A stretch of DNA of 64,000 bases from Notospermus geniculatus (taxonomy: Eukaryota; Nemertea; Pilidiophora; Heteronemertea; Lineidae), in contig NMRB01001173.1 in assembly GCA_002633025.1 (NCBI GenBank), positions 37,110 to 101,109 of the forward strand, written 5' to 3'. Each line of letters begins with the position of its first letter. Positions within the stretch are counted from its first letter, which is position 1. The notes beneath the pieces are model-generated. The model saw only the letters and a list, made by a program, of their open reading frames with translations. It was not told where the DNA came from and searched no databases. The translations under genes were made by a program, and so were the position numbers. Of this stretch, positions 39,501 to 50,350 are shown piece by piece.

Positions 39501-42500
39501 GCCACAGTCAGCAACGTCACGTGCGGTGCAATGCAGTCCATTCGCACTTGGTCTGGGTCTATTTTTGAACTGTCTAAACAGCATTGCCATCTCCATAATC
39601 ACATTTCCGCTATTATCAATTTATATACCTTGATTTCCTTCAAATCATTTGTATCAATCCTCTTCAGCTTCTTGGGGCTTNNNNNNNNNNNNNNNNNNNN
39701 NNNNNNNNNNNNNNNNNNNNNNNNNNNNNNTGAATGAGGATGTACGGATTTGTACTTTATCCTCTGCTGGGCAATAAAGTGATCCACTCGTAACTCGATT
39801 CTACGGATGCAACAGATTTTATTTGGTCGTTGATTTTCGTATAGCATGTGCAGGGCCTGTGCATCGTTGTCTTTGTTTTTTTCTACAACAACTTAACTTC
39901 ACAAGCTTACACCAGGCGGCAGCTGCTCCTGGTCAAGCCGGGCAAGAGCGGTACCATACAGACGAGTCCAACAGCGTTGGGTCAGTCGACTTAAAAAACA
40001 CCCCTATTACCACATTGAGATACACGCCTCCTAATCGTAAGCAGCCAATCAGACAACGGCCCAGGAATGGACAGGTGGTAAACTCTACTACGAAAACACC
40101 TTATTATCATATGAATACCGATGAAAGCATGCGCCTGGGAGAGCAGTGCTCTGTGAAAAAACCCTAATGTGCGGTCAGTGCGGTGCAATGCAGTCCAATG
40201 TCTTTGTATTTGGACCGGGTTTATAGTTGAACTGTCTAAACAGCATTGCAATCTCCATAATCACATTTTGGATTCCTCCATTACAAATTTATATACCTTT
40301 ATTTCCTTCAAATCGTTTGTATCAATCCTCTTCAGTTTTTTGGGGCTTTTCCTGTATTTGATATAAGTTTGGTTGTAACTCCGCCACTTTTCAACCTGGA
40401 AGACATGAAGTTTTCCAATGCTGAGAGCTTAGAAGGGTCCTAAGGAAACGCAATTAATGTAAATCAAGGAACAGAGAGCGAAGTGGTTGCCATGGTAATT
40501 GGGGCAACACCCCAAATGCCAGGGCCAGGTTGCACCAAACTTACGTTCTTGTTGTAAGATATGGAATTTGGGACAACCCTAAGACATGTCGTAACTGCAT
40601 CAAGGTATGGAAATGTTGATCTCCCAAATTTCAATAAGATAACCTATGGTAAACGTAGTTTCAGTTTCTATGGGTCAAACATATGGAACAGTCTACCTCA
40701 ATGCATCAGAGATGCCAAAAATGTAAACCACTTCAAATCCCTAATTAGAATATGGAACGGCACTAACTGTATGTGCAATGCTTGTAAACGTAGCTTCTAG
40801 TCTATCATTTCCCGACCTTGTGCAATTGATCTCTTCTTCTTTCTTCTTATCTCTTATGTTTTATGCAGTCCATTATTTTTATGTTTCACCTTAGTCTAAT
40901 TTTATAATTTGTTTGATATCGGTTTAAGAGCGTCGCTGCTCGTGTTTGTACTTTTAAACCCATACCGATGAAAATAAAGATTATGTTATGTTATGTTATG
41001 TTATGCATGGGGCAGGAAGTTAGGACGATGTCCTAAGACATCGATGGTGCAACCCATTTTCATTCTTAACTTTAAGACAGCACCTGCGACATTCGGTGCA
41101 CCCAGGCCCAGGTCTACAACAAGTTAGATATACTCACCACATTAAGAACTTCCTTGTAAAGCTGATTTGACACACTGGGCTGGAATGCCTTCAAATCCTG
41201 GAAAAGAAACCAAATGCTATATTTCCAATGCAATTTTAAGTTGTACGAATGCTAATAGTCTCAAACATGGATACTCACTTAGTGGAACTGCAGACAAAAA
41301 GAAGACTTAAATCACACTGATTTCCTGTAGATACTATCAGAGTACCATGCTAAATCTACCACCACTGAGCCAACGGTAAGGAAAGGGCTTCAGGTACCAA
41401 ACGTTAGTGTAATCAAGAAGCCAACTCAGCTTACCTTCGGCATTCCTGGGTTGTCTAACCAGTCCTCATAAATCATGCTCATAGTGATGCCTTTCTCACT
41501 GAAAGAGTGCAGAATGTTAAACCTTGGAGGAATTATATAATTCCTCCAAGGTTAAACCTTGTGGATCAGGCACAGATGTCACCATGTCATTGCAAGTGAG
41601 AGTTCCCATGTATCCCAACTTTTGGTGAATGGAACATGCTCTTTGTTCCCTTCACTTGACAGTACAGAACACCCAGTTCGTTGCATTCCATGAGTATAGA
41701 AGACAACTTACCTCAATTCCGGAAAAACCTCAAACATGAGTGAAAATAACTCCTGCGAGAGGACTGACCTTCCGTGGAATTCTGTCGAATATCGTCGGAT
41801 GAAGCTGTTCAATGGGACTTCACCGAGTAGACTGGCAAGGTGACGCAGGAGGAAGTAACCCTGAAATCAAAAGAAAGCAGAGAAACACACCATCAATTGA
41901 ACATAGAGGTATGCACCTCCAGAACTCATTCCTGATCTATCGAGTGATGAACGGTCCCAACCTGGGATTGAACCAGGAAGCTCTGACGTGACAGGCACCG
42001 ATATTTCCATTGCCCCAATCTGATAGCCCATTCGCAGAATACATGTACTTTCTCACCTTTAAGTAATGCACCTGAGTGAACCGTTTATCTGGGTTCATAC
42101 CATTCTTTACATAGAGGATGGAAGTGTCAGGGTCCCTTGTCTCCTTTCCTTGACTCGGCCTCAGTGACTGCAACGCCTCCTCTGTATTCTCAATTTCGGC
42201 GCATAAAACCCTGTAGCGTATCATGGCTCTTAGTTCCGCATGACATTGGGCTTCAGCTGCATTCCACTGAAATGAAGAACATGCAATAAACATCACAGAG
42301 CTGTCAACAGAAGCTTATGTCATGAGAGCATTTCTACATGAATCAGCCTGCTTAAGTTTTTAAGTTCAAAGACAGGAGCAGCACCAACTAAATACCATCT
42401 CACCTTCATCACCTTTGCATGAATTATATCCTCCATGTACGTAGCAAACCCCTCACTCAGCCATTCCTCTGTCCAATCTCTCGCCCCAATCAGAATTCCA

Positions 42501-44857
42501 AACCAGGAGTGTGACAGCTCGTGAGAGATCCGTATACATGAGCTGCCATCACCTGATATGAGTGACTGGGAGAGGAACATCAAGCTCGGGTTTGCCAGGC
42601 CTAAACTTGCAAAACTTCTTGGAATGATGAGCACATCCAGTCTGGGGAAGGGATGAGGACCAAGGGTGTCATATGCTGCCTCAAAACTTGCAATGATGTA
42701 GTCTTTGAACTCTGCATATGCTTTGTCCAGTAACGACTCGGGTGCATACAGACGAGATGGTAGGGTTTGTTGGTCGGTGTAGGAGATCTTGCATCTTGGT
42801 TGATGACTGCATATTTCAATCAGAGACCTTGAAAATAACAGTAAAAGAGATGGGAAATAAGAGGATGAAATGAGAACTGGTTGTACAGCAATGATCAAAT
42901 GCCATGAAAGGAGTACAGATATCACGCAACTGACCAGGATATAAATGTATGTAACGCATGAAAGTCAATGGAGAATGAACAAAAATACGATTCAATCAGG
43001 ACAATTTTCATACGAGAAAAGCATCATTATCAATCAATGAAGTTGAAGCACACAATATCAAATACGAAGAAATGCATGAAATGTGAATTAAATAAATATA
43101 TGACAATCAAAGACCTGAAAGATAGAATTTGAAATGAACACATCAATCAAAGATGAACACATCAATCAAAGACAGGGAAACATATAAGAAAATACAGGTA
43201 TCCAATCAATAACTTGGAAAATTGAGAATGAAGTGAGCACAATCAATCAGACACAGGGTATCAAAATAAGACTAAGATTAAGAGACCACAAACAACACTG
43301 ATAGCCATCGAGTTTTCTATAGCAGACGTAACATTAACAAACTGGTTTCCTGCTCAATAACAATCTTGGGCAATAAACTGAGAAAGTGTGGTGGTGCACG
43401 ATGTGCCATGCTTGCCATCCCCCAGTCAGAACAACTGGGGACAAAAGGGGATTTGTATTACCAGCTCATACTACATGCACTAAGTACAAATGGAAAAAAT
43501 TTCTATATTCTCACTTGCTACAACCACTGAATGCCTTCCCCTCCACCAGCGGCCGACTCTTCCAGGACCCGACAGCAATGGCAAGCACGGCAGCTGGGTG
43601 AGGCATCTTGGTGAAGTAGTAGAACACAGACTCGCTACCTTCATCGCAGGTCACCACAGGTTCCTTGTCTCCGCTCATCAGCACCACCAGACCTTGCTGA
43701 ACTGTCACATGGGCTTGCCACGATGCTAGGGCAAGTGGTGGTTCTTGACATGGAAACAATGCACGGTTGTTAATCCAGGCAGCTGGAGTGAAGACACAGG
43801 GATATCCATCCTGGTCTTGAATCCACCACAGTGATGCTCCACTTGGTCTCGTTTGGTATTTGATACTAACAACTCTGGGAAATCTCCCTACATCAGTCAC
43901 CCCCTCCTTCCAAATCCTCAAGCACCATTTTTCAACTGAGAAGTCTAAATTACAACATGGAAACGTCCTGCATTTCAAATATTCGTCATATAATACATCA
44001 GAATTCTGCTCTGAATCTGAAAATATCACAGAATATGATGTCATTGGAAGAATCACCTCCTCAACAGAGTCAACTGAAAGATCACAGCAATCAAGAACAA
44101 AATGAAAATTCTCACTCTGTTTTGCAAGGTTTACACCACAAGAACATATTCCTAACTTATTGCAAACAAGGTCCCTGTGCTGCCCAGGTAATTTTGTGCT
44201 GTATGCAGAGGAGGGATTTACATTTGTGTCCCTTCTGTCTGCTGTATCAGTCTTCAATGATGATTTGTCTGTACTTGAAGTGACATCAACTGCAGGGATA
44301 GGCATCAGTGCTTCGTTTCTCTTCAGCCTTTCTGTCTCTGGCAAACCATCAATGGGAGAATTTGTACAAGGAGAAAGTGCACTGGAATGACATCCTTCAC
44401 TGGCATGACTGGAAGATGATGTGATGCAGGATTCACAGCTTTTGCCAAGTCCAGGGCCATCGTCAGCACCAGCAGACAATTGATCACCCAGATTTGGATA
44501 TCTTTTCTTTTGGTCTGATGTATCAACCTGTTCGAGACATCTGCTCACATGACCCGATCCAACAACCAAAATTGGAGGATGCCTTGTTTCTGCACCACAG
44601 ACATCTCTTTCAGTGTTTTGCAAGTCTGTCACTGGCCCAGAACCTGTGGGGTCAACAGGACCGACACGACCAAACACTTCAGATGAACTTGGCTGGTGCT
44701 TATTGTCAACCAATGGATCTAAGATGACTATGACAGTTCCCTCAACAACTTTCCTCTCCAAGTTGAATTTCCAATCAAGAACATAATGTCGGACAAGAAT
44801 TTCGTCACTGTTGGCCATCAGTGGGAGGTCATCCTTGTGTCCGCCTTTCTCTTCCAT
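30527..44857 (-). CDS. AOPEP: Aminopeptidase O (M1 zinc metallopeptidase), complete
   Basis: An M1-family aminopeptidase close to vertebrate AOPEP, which removes N-terminal residues from peptides. Nine coding exons keep phase: 43515-44857, 42404-42827, 42057-42266, 41712-41860, 41435-41498, 41138-41197, 39267-39383, 36496-36582 and 30527-30718; total 2646 nt, 881 aa (human about 819). The zinc site is in exon 2: HELSH at about residues 550-554, then WLSEGF with the third ligand E573, giving HEXXH-x18-E. ARDWTEEWLSEGFAT and NNRALFPCQEPP are family signatures. The C-terminal part (QHRWCELVVKHSY, then MGIYLYGEL) is the helical LTA4-hydrolase-like domain. The start at 44857 is chosen because MEEKGGHKDDLPLMANSD aligns with the family N-terminus; an upstream in-frame ATG at 44926 adds 23 residues. 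An acceptor at 44958 implies a noncoding 5' exon. Residues ~55-230 form an enlarged Ser/Thr/Asp-rich insertion. Intron 6 contains an N gap. Confidence 0.93.
31616..31690 (-). mobile_element. Structured repeat fragment (Penelope-like terminal type?)
   Basis: On the minus strand the sequence CTGAGGAAGACCCC-GGTT-GGGGTCGAAAATT forms a 6-bp hairpin followed by a second 5-bp hairpin (AATTT-GCA-AAATT). The same two-hairpin block occurs at about 47955-47995. Short hairpins of this form followed by GTCGAAA are known near the ends of Penelope-like retroelements, so I suggest that origin as an inference. There is no ORF. Confidence 0.4.
33430..33890. mobile_element. DNA-transposon remnant, TIR TAGCYGTGGTTACAC
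   Basis: TAGCCGTGGTTACAC at the left end matches the inverse of GTGTAACCACAGCTA at the right end (461 bp in total). Inside, subterminal copies of GCGGTTACACTA and CCCCGGGGATTTTGCGG recur in both orientations, the usual architecture of non-autonomous DNA elements. It lies in the last AOPEP intron. No transposase frame is visible. Confidence 0.75.
33923..34160. mobile_element. MITE, TIR CAGGGCCCGGTTGCACCAG
   Basis: The left end is CAGGGCCCGGTTGCACCAG, and the right end is the inverse CTGGTGCAACCTAGCCCAGG. The body carries repeated TTGAG/CTTGAG motifs. The same end type (GGTTGCACCA) opens the element at 40522, so this is a dispersed family in this genome. It lies inside the last AOPEP intron. 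Confidence 0.75.
35409..35453. repeat. Perfect 22-bp-arm palindrome
   Basis: TGTCAAAGAAAATCTTCCCT-AT, one G, then the exact inverse. It is isolated in intron sequence, has no flanking TIR element, and may be a template-switch footprint (see findings). Confidence 0.85.
35575..36471. mobile_element. ~0.9 kb element with 14-bp TIRs and internal tandem copies
   Basis: GCTCACCTCTGTGA at 35575-35588 is inverted at 36458-36471, where it also forms its own small hairpin with 36451-36458. The body has three ~140-bp diverged units, each with TTTTCAAGATGG and CTGGC(A/G)GCCAT (about 35694, 35836, 35979), and a (GAC)n run near 36416-36430. No intact coding frame exists. The repeat lies in the last AOPEP intron, just downstream of exon 8. 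Confidence 0.7.
37273..37310. repeat. Perfect 38-bp palindrome
   Basis: CAAAAATAGATAAGAGAGG joined directly to its exact inverse, centred on AGGCCT. GGTTGCAT occurs on both sides (37265-37272 and 37311-37317). It lies in AOPEP intron 7. Confidence 0.85.
38739..38958. repeat. 110-bp tandem duplication
   Basis: The unit starting ATGTCTCGTTGAAGCAAGAT and ending TCAACTCCC occurs twice in immediate succession with only about five differences. It lies in AOPEP intron 7 and is non-coding. Confidence 0.85.
39508..40350. repeat. Pair of ~175-bp direct repeats around an assembly gap
   Basis: 39508-39680 and about 40166-40347 are close copies (both contain GTGCGGTGCAATGCAGTCCA and end near CTTCAG-TTGGGGCTTT). 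The first copy runs straight into 50 N. The 435 bases between gap and second copy hold no recognised protein. Long direct repeats of this kind could be terminal repeats of a retroelement or simply the cause of the unresolved gap. Confidence 0.65.
39681..39730. other. Assembly gap of 50 N
   Basis: A run of exactly 50 N interrupts AOPEP intron 6, between coding exons 6 (41138-41197) and 7 (39267-39383). Reading phase is conserved across it, so no coding exon need be missing. Confidence 0.95.
40522..41110. mobile_element. MITE interrupted by a retrotransposon fragment
   Basis: The left end CAGGGCCAGGTTGCACCA (40522) and the right end GGTGCACC-CAGGCCC (to about 41110, inverted) resemble the family at 33923. 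The middle is occupied by the non-LTR fragment at 40561-41005. After its TTATG tail the MITE-like sequence resumes (GATGTCCTAAGACATCGATG). A nested insertion is the simplest reading. Confidence 0.5.
40561..41005 (+). pseudogene. Non-LTR retrotransposon, 3' ORF fragment with (TTATG)n tail
   Basis: The plus-strand frame 40561-40800 encodes 79 residues with YGKRSFSFYGSNIWNSLP, the conserved segment found after the reverse-transcriptase domain in many jockey/CR1-like non-LTR elements. It is followed by a stop, a short 3' UTR with AATAAAG, and five TTATG units (about 40981-41005). The 5' part, including the RT catalytic core, is missing, as expected for a 5'-truncated insertion. It sits in AOPEP intron 6 in opposite orientation to the host gene. 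Confidence 0.75.
41520..41553. repeat. Perfect 34-bp palindrome in AOPEP intron 4
   Basis: AACCTTGGAGGAATTAT joined to its exact inverse. GTTAAACCTTG appears on both flanks (about 41516 and 41551). It lies 22 bases upstream (in gene orientation) of the exon 5 acceptor. Confidence 0.85.
41941..42015 (-). repeat. tRNA-like SINE remnant
   Basis: On the minus strand, CCTGG-TTCAATC-CCAGG forms a perfect 5-bp T-arm with a 7-base loop, the hallmark of a tRNA or tRNA-derived SINE head. Upstream bases do not fold into a complete cloverleaf with usual A-box spacing, so a degenerate SINE is more likely than a functional tRNA. It lies in AOPEP intron 3. Confidence 0.4.
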
Positions 44858-44957
44858 CTTCACACCATTGATCTGTCTCTGAATGGCGATGTAATTCACT
44901 AAAGTACAGAATGGTCTACATCGCATGGCATGAATTAGCCTTGTCGCCAGAACTCAT

Positions 44958-45984
44958 CTGAAAGTACAGTAGAGTAACAATCAAATCATTTTTTATCTGC
45001 TCATTGTGGAGATGTTTTCACTTCCACTCCAATGAATCTGGAAGACGTCTGACAACGATGGATGACATGGTTTATGTCACACACGACATTGCTCGATCGA
45101 CAAAACCCAATCATATGTGAATCTCTTCCCTGTCATGCCTACCAGTATGCAAGTCAAGTGGGCCTAAAAAACAGCAAAAAGAAGTAGGTGTATGGCCAAG
45201 GCCTAGTAATATAGGGCCTAGCATGCGGTCTACCATCCATGTCTACCGTAGGCCTAGGACTTGTGCATAGGCATAGGGCCTAGGCCTATTTGCCTATGGT
45301 AGTAGGCCTGTGGGATTGTCATATTTTATTGAATGATACCGGTAGGCCTAGGTTGGTAGGCCTAGCCTAGGTAGGGCTAGGGTAGGCCTATGCAATGCAA
45401 AATTGCGGCGTGGTGGCAGGTGCCAGCACTGCTGCGCTTGCTGATAGGCCTGAGGCCTGCCCTAATATGCCCTAGGCCTATGCCTAGGCTAGGGAGCCTA
45501 CGCCCTAGGCCTACGCCTAGGCCTACACTTTTAGCTTAGCTTTTTTAGGGGGCCTAATAATTAGGCCTACCGGTAGGCCTAGTGGTCATTCAAAATGAAG
45601 TTTTATGCGTTGAAAGGCATTACAAATCTCTCAATTTATGTCATGTTTACATGAAAAGTGGAAGACAGAATTTCGAATTTGCCAGACCATGATGAGACTG
45701 CCTGCTTGCCAGACATGCCAGACGACATTCATGACATTGGACGACACGTGGGTTCGGCACGTCATCAACATGATCAAGGCACGTGGTTCAGATGGTAGAC
45801 TGGTATTTCGCCCTCGTAGTACTTCACTAACACGTGTTACGGACTGTTATGAGGGCAAACGATTAGTCTATTCACAATCTACGTCATCAATTTTTCGGAT
45901 ATTGCCGACTGACTACGAATGGTTAGGAACGAAGACGCTGATTACGAATTTCGTGATTTCTCAATATGATATGCAAATTACGGC
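44958..45984. other. AOPEP upstream region, TAGGCCTA-rich
   Basis: This should hold the AOPEP promoter and a noncoding first exon. From about 45177 to 45600 the palindrome AGGCCTA or its core recurs more than fifteen times, often fused into longer runs such as GTAGGCCTAGG. A frame at 45638-46039 runs through the next foldback element and is not convincing. Confidence 0.5.
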
Positions 45985-46312
45985 CGTGTTCGGAAAGCTT
46001 CCCCGAGGAAATTTCTTCCCCGAGCTTCGGGGAATGTGAGCATGCCCAGTGAAGGCGAATTTCCGAACGATATTTGCCCTTCCTCGGGGAAAGGTACTAC
46101 TGTGGGTTGCAGGCGTGAAATGTTCCACGTTTAGCCAATCAGCATGTCGGATTGGAAAGAAAACGAAATGCATGCCGGGAGTTTCCCCAAGTGAGCGACT
46201 CGGCGAGTCGCTCACTTCGGCCAGGCTCGAGGAAGCCTTGGCAGCCTGCCAAATACCTTACCGAACGCTCTCCCGCTTCCCCGAGCCTCCCCGAGGAACC
46301 TTTCCGAACACG
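45985..46312. mobile_element. MITE-like element, TIR CGTGTTCGGAAAG
   Basis: CGTGTTCGGAAAGCTTCCCC at the left end pairs with the inverse of TCCCCGAGGAACCTTTCCGAACACG at the right end. Internal TTCCCCGA/TCGGGGAA motifs recur. The element is 328 bp long and has no coding sequence. Confidence 0.75.
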
Positions 46313-46609
46313 CTATACGTGTGACATCACAAATGTTGGAAAACTACTGAAATTCATGATTTCTGATTCTGATATGCAGATTAGGTGAATCTAGCAGTTC
46401 ATTCTCTGACGTGCGAAAATAGGCGATTCGTACTGAATTTATTTACCGAATTTACTTTGCATAGAGTCTGTATTGTCACTCAAAAAGCATATTGTTGTAG
46501 TCTTTGATTTTTCGTGTACCTACCATGTGATATAATTTGGTTAGAGCCGTTCCGCCAATACTTATTAGACTAGAAGTGTTAAATGTAGTCCGCAGAGGGC
46601 AGCACTAGA

Positions 46610-46690
46610 TGGAGATACATTTTGGTTCCTAAAGCCGCCGCTAGGGCTAGCCCTAGCGGCGGCTTTAGGAACCANAATCTGACATCTCCA
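46610..46690. repeat. 81-bp palindrome containing a single N
   Basis: The sequence around TTTTGGTTCCTAAAGCCGCC is followed by its inverse, centred between 46648 and 46649. The inner 58 bases are perfect apart from the N at 46675; the outer ATGGAGAT/ATCTCCAT pair extends it. The left half is nearly the same as the sequence just upstream of POLR2D exon 1 in copy B (about 54852-54888). Confidence 0.8.
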
Positions 46691-47580
46691 TGCTAAAATA
46701 CTGGACCAGGATTACACTACTACCTAATGACCACTTACTCAAACAAGCATACTACTATATGGCTCAACATGAAAAACAACAACCCAAGAAATCCTGGTTC
46801 AGATATACCAAACAACTCATCCAAGGTAGTGGAATGAACAACTACTGGATGAACCAGCACAATATAAAGAAATGGAACCCCTTCATCAACAAAATATACA
46901 GGGTGCTCTCTGATAACATAAAGAATGAACTCCTCACAGCTATAGAAACCTCTAAAAAGCTCACCCTCTACTCCAAGATTAAGAAGACTATTGAGCTCGA
47001 AGACTATCTAACCGTAAAGAATATAAGACCAGAAGCCCGGATCGCTCTCACACGACTTAGACTTAGCAACCATAAGCTACCTATTGAAGTCGGCCGACAT
47101 ACCAACACACCAAAGGAGCAAAGAATATGTCGCCAATGCACAAAAAATGAAGTAGGCGATGAACCCCACTTCCTCCTAAAATGTTCGGCCCACCAAAAAG
47201 AACGCTCTTCATACTTCATCACTGACAGTACAAACAATCCTGAAATTACCTATATACAGTTAATGAGCAGTAAATCCCCATCAAAGATCAAGAAACTTGC
47301 TGGGTACACAAATGCATGCTTCAAAAAACTAGTCAAGACATAACTCGTCACATCTCGATGTATATTATAAGATTGTATTCCCTTGTGAATTGTATTGTAT
47401 TATCTGGAATATAGTTACTCTAGTCCACAATTGTAAATAACTGCTCCGAATTTACACTCATGTGCAACCTATATTCCATACAATGTACTTTTATATCTTC
47501 TATGTATGTATTAATTTGACTCTGTAAACCGTAATGGTTTTTATGTCAATAAACCAATTTGAATTTGAATTTGAATTTGA
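46684..47580 (+). pseudogene. Non-LTR retrotransposon, C-terminal ORF and 3' tail
   Basis: The plus-strand frame 46690-47343 (217 residues) has no start of its own and carries a CCHC-like knuckle, CRQCTKNEVGDEPHFLLKC (C-x2-C-x8-H-x4-C), after a TRLRLSNHKLPIE segment. This is the usual C-terminal region of non-LTR elements common in marine invertebrates. The 3' UTR ends with GTCAATAAACC and (TTTGAA)n at about 47557-47580. The RT domain is absent because the copy is cut at the seam at 46675. It lies in the same orientation as POLR2D and, in copy A, inside what would be POLR2D intron 1. Confidence 0.75.
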
Positions 47581-47720
47581 TGACGCGCATTTGCCATTTC
47601 CCTGCTGCTGTGCATTCATCCGATCATGGCATTATGAGTATCATTATGGCCCCTGGTCTGGGCCCTAGGTCTATACTCAGTCCCAGGCCTAACGGGCTAT
47701 GTCTTTCATTTCTTTTTCAG

Positions 47721-48824
<1,104 letters not shown>

Positions 48825-50350
48825 ACATCAGGAAGGACATTTTCTTGGCCTGTGGCAATTGCATTTTCTGACTTGGTGAAGCTGTCTGAGCTGTGGACGT
48901 TGTGAAATCATGGCAAGGTCGTGTTTGTGAATTTGAAATCACTGCCCACTCCTGGAGTTTGTAATATGACTTGTCGCATCCAGAATCATGTTGTCTTTGC
49001 AGTCATGTCGATGTATGGATTCAGATTGGGAGTTTTTCGTTATTGATTCAGAGTCTGGATTATGGGAACTCAGTGGTTTTAAAGCAAAGTGACAATCTGG
49101 AAACTTGTAGAAAAGCATTAAAATGACACAATTTCCAGAAACTTCAAATTTATTTAAAATTTTGATGAACTGTACAAGGATTGCAACAAGAGGATAAGTG
49201 ACATTACTGTTTGTCCAAGAAACATTGATCAACTCCAATATTTGCTCACAGAAATGTTCTCAAGAAACATTGATCAACTCCAATATTTGCTCACAGAAAT
49301 GTTCTCAATCATGACTAGAATAATGTACGACCAGAAAACGCTAATAACTGACCTTATCAACACTGTAAGAAAATGTATCAAGAAATGATTTTATTGTAAA
49401 AAGAATGGTGAATATGTCGACTGCCAGTACACTCCATGAATACTAAAAAGACACTGTACATGTACAATTATCTCTTGTCCATCTCATTGTTACCTAGTTA
49501 GTGTACCATATTGTAACTGTTGGGGGTTTACAATTGTGGTATTTCTACTATTCCCAGGTTGATGAATTCAAACATCTGTGCATATCTGGCTGTTTTTACA
49601 TGGAGAGATTTCAGTGCGATTAGTCAAAGAAAACATTTGATGATAAAACTGACTATGGCTCAGTTACAAGCCAGAATGTAGAAAGTAGGCCAACTACAAA
49701 ATGGTCTTCTCCATCTTCAAATAGCTGACAAAAAAAGTTATTCACACTCGACTGAAATAAAATTACTTTACATCACTTCGTGCCAGCACTACCACCAAAA
49801 TATGACATATTGATATCACTGATAAACATATCAATAACTTGTCACTCAATTTTACCATCAAACTTTGAAATGAAACTTTTGCAACAATGATATATCAACA
49901 AAATAACAACTTTGTAATCTACACTTTATGAAAAACAACAATCAACCAAACCGAGAAATCAATTTTGATTGACAATAGGCCTAATAGTTAAAGTTTTCTC
50001 ATGGGATTTGGTTACTTCACAGCTTACACTCTGACCACTGACACGAATGCCCATACTTTTCTACAGCTGAGTTGCCCGTGGAGTCAACTTGGGCAAGAAA
50101 ACTCTGACGTGGTGGAGCACTTTAAGCTAACTTGCAGCACTGCCCTCCAGTGGTAACATGCAGTATCTCAACTTCAGATCAGCTGGACCATGGTCGATTT
50201 CAGTTGTCACCTCTGTCCCCACATAACCTATACTGCAGTGCAGAGCAGAATCAACCGTGCTCACACAAATTGTTACATGAGGTACCCAGTACTGCCTTTT
50301 AACTTTAGAGGGCAGGGCAGATAGACTTGTCATCCTAAAATCTGCAATGA
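48825..50350. other. Convergent 3' UTR region of POLR2D and TMEM268, copy A
   Basis: The sequence between the two stop codons is nearly identical to 56165-57659. A plus-strand AATAAA at 49756-49761 could serve POLR2D; minus-strand AATAAA signals (TTTATT at about 49390) could serve TMEM268, so transcripts may overlap tail to tail. A 45-bp piece (AAACATTGATCAACTCCAAT onward) is tandemly doubled at about 49220-49310 here but single in copy B. Confidence 0.5.

Noticed and set aside
45638-46039. 133-codon plus-strand frame
   Set aside because: Its 3' part runs into a MITE terminal repeat and the rest matches no family I know.
50127-50333. 68-codon minus frame, identical in both copies (also 57436-57642)
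   Set aside because: Lies directly after the TMEM268 stop; identity reflects the duplication, so it is best read as 3' UTR.
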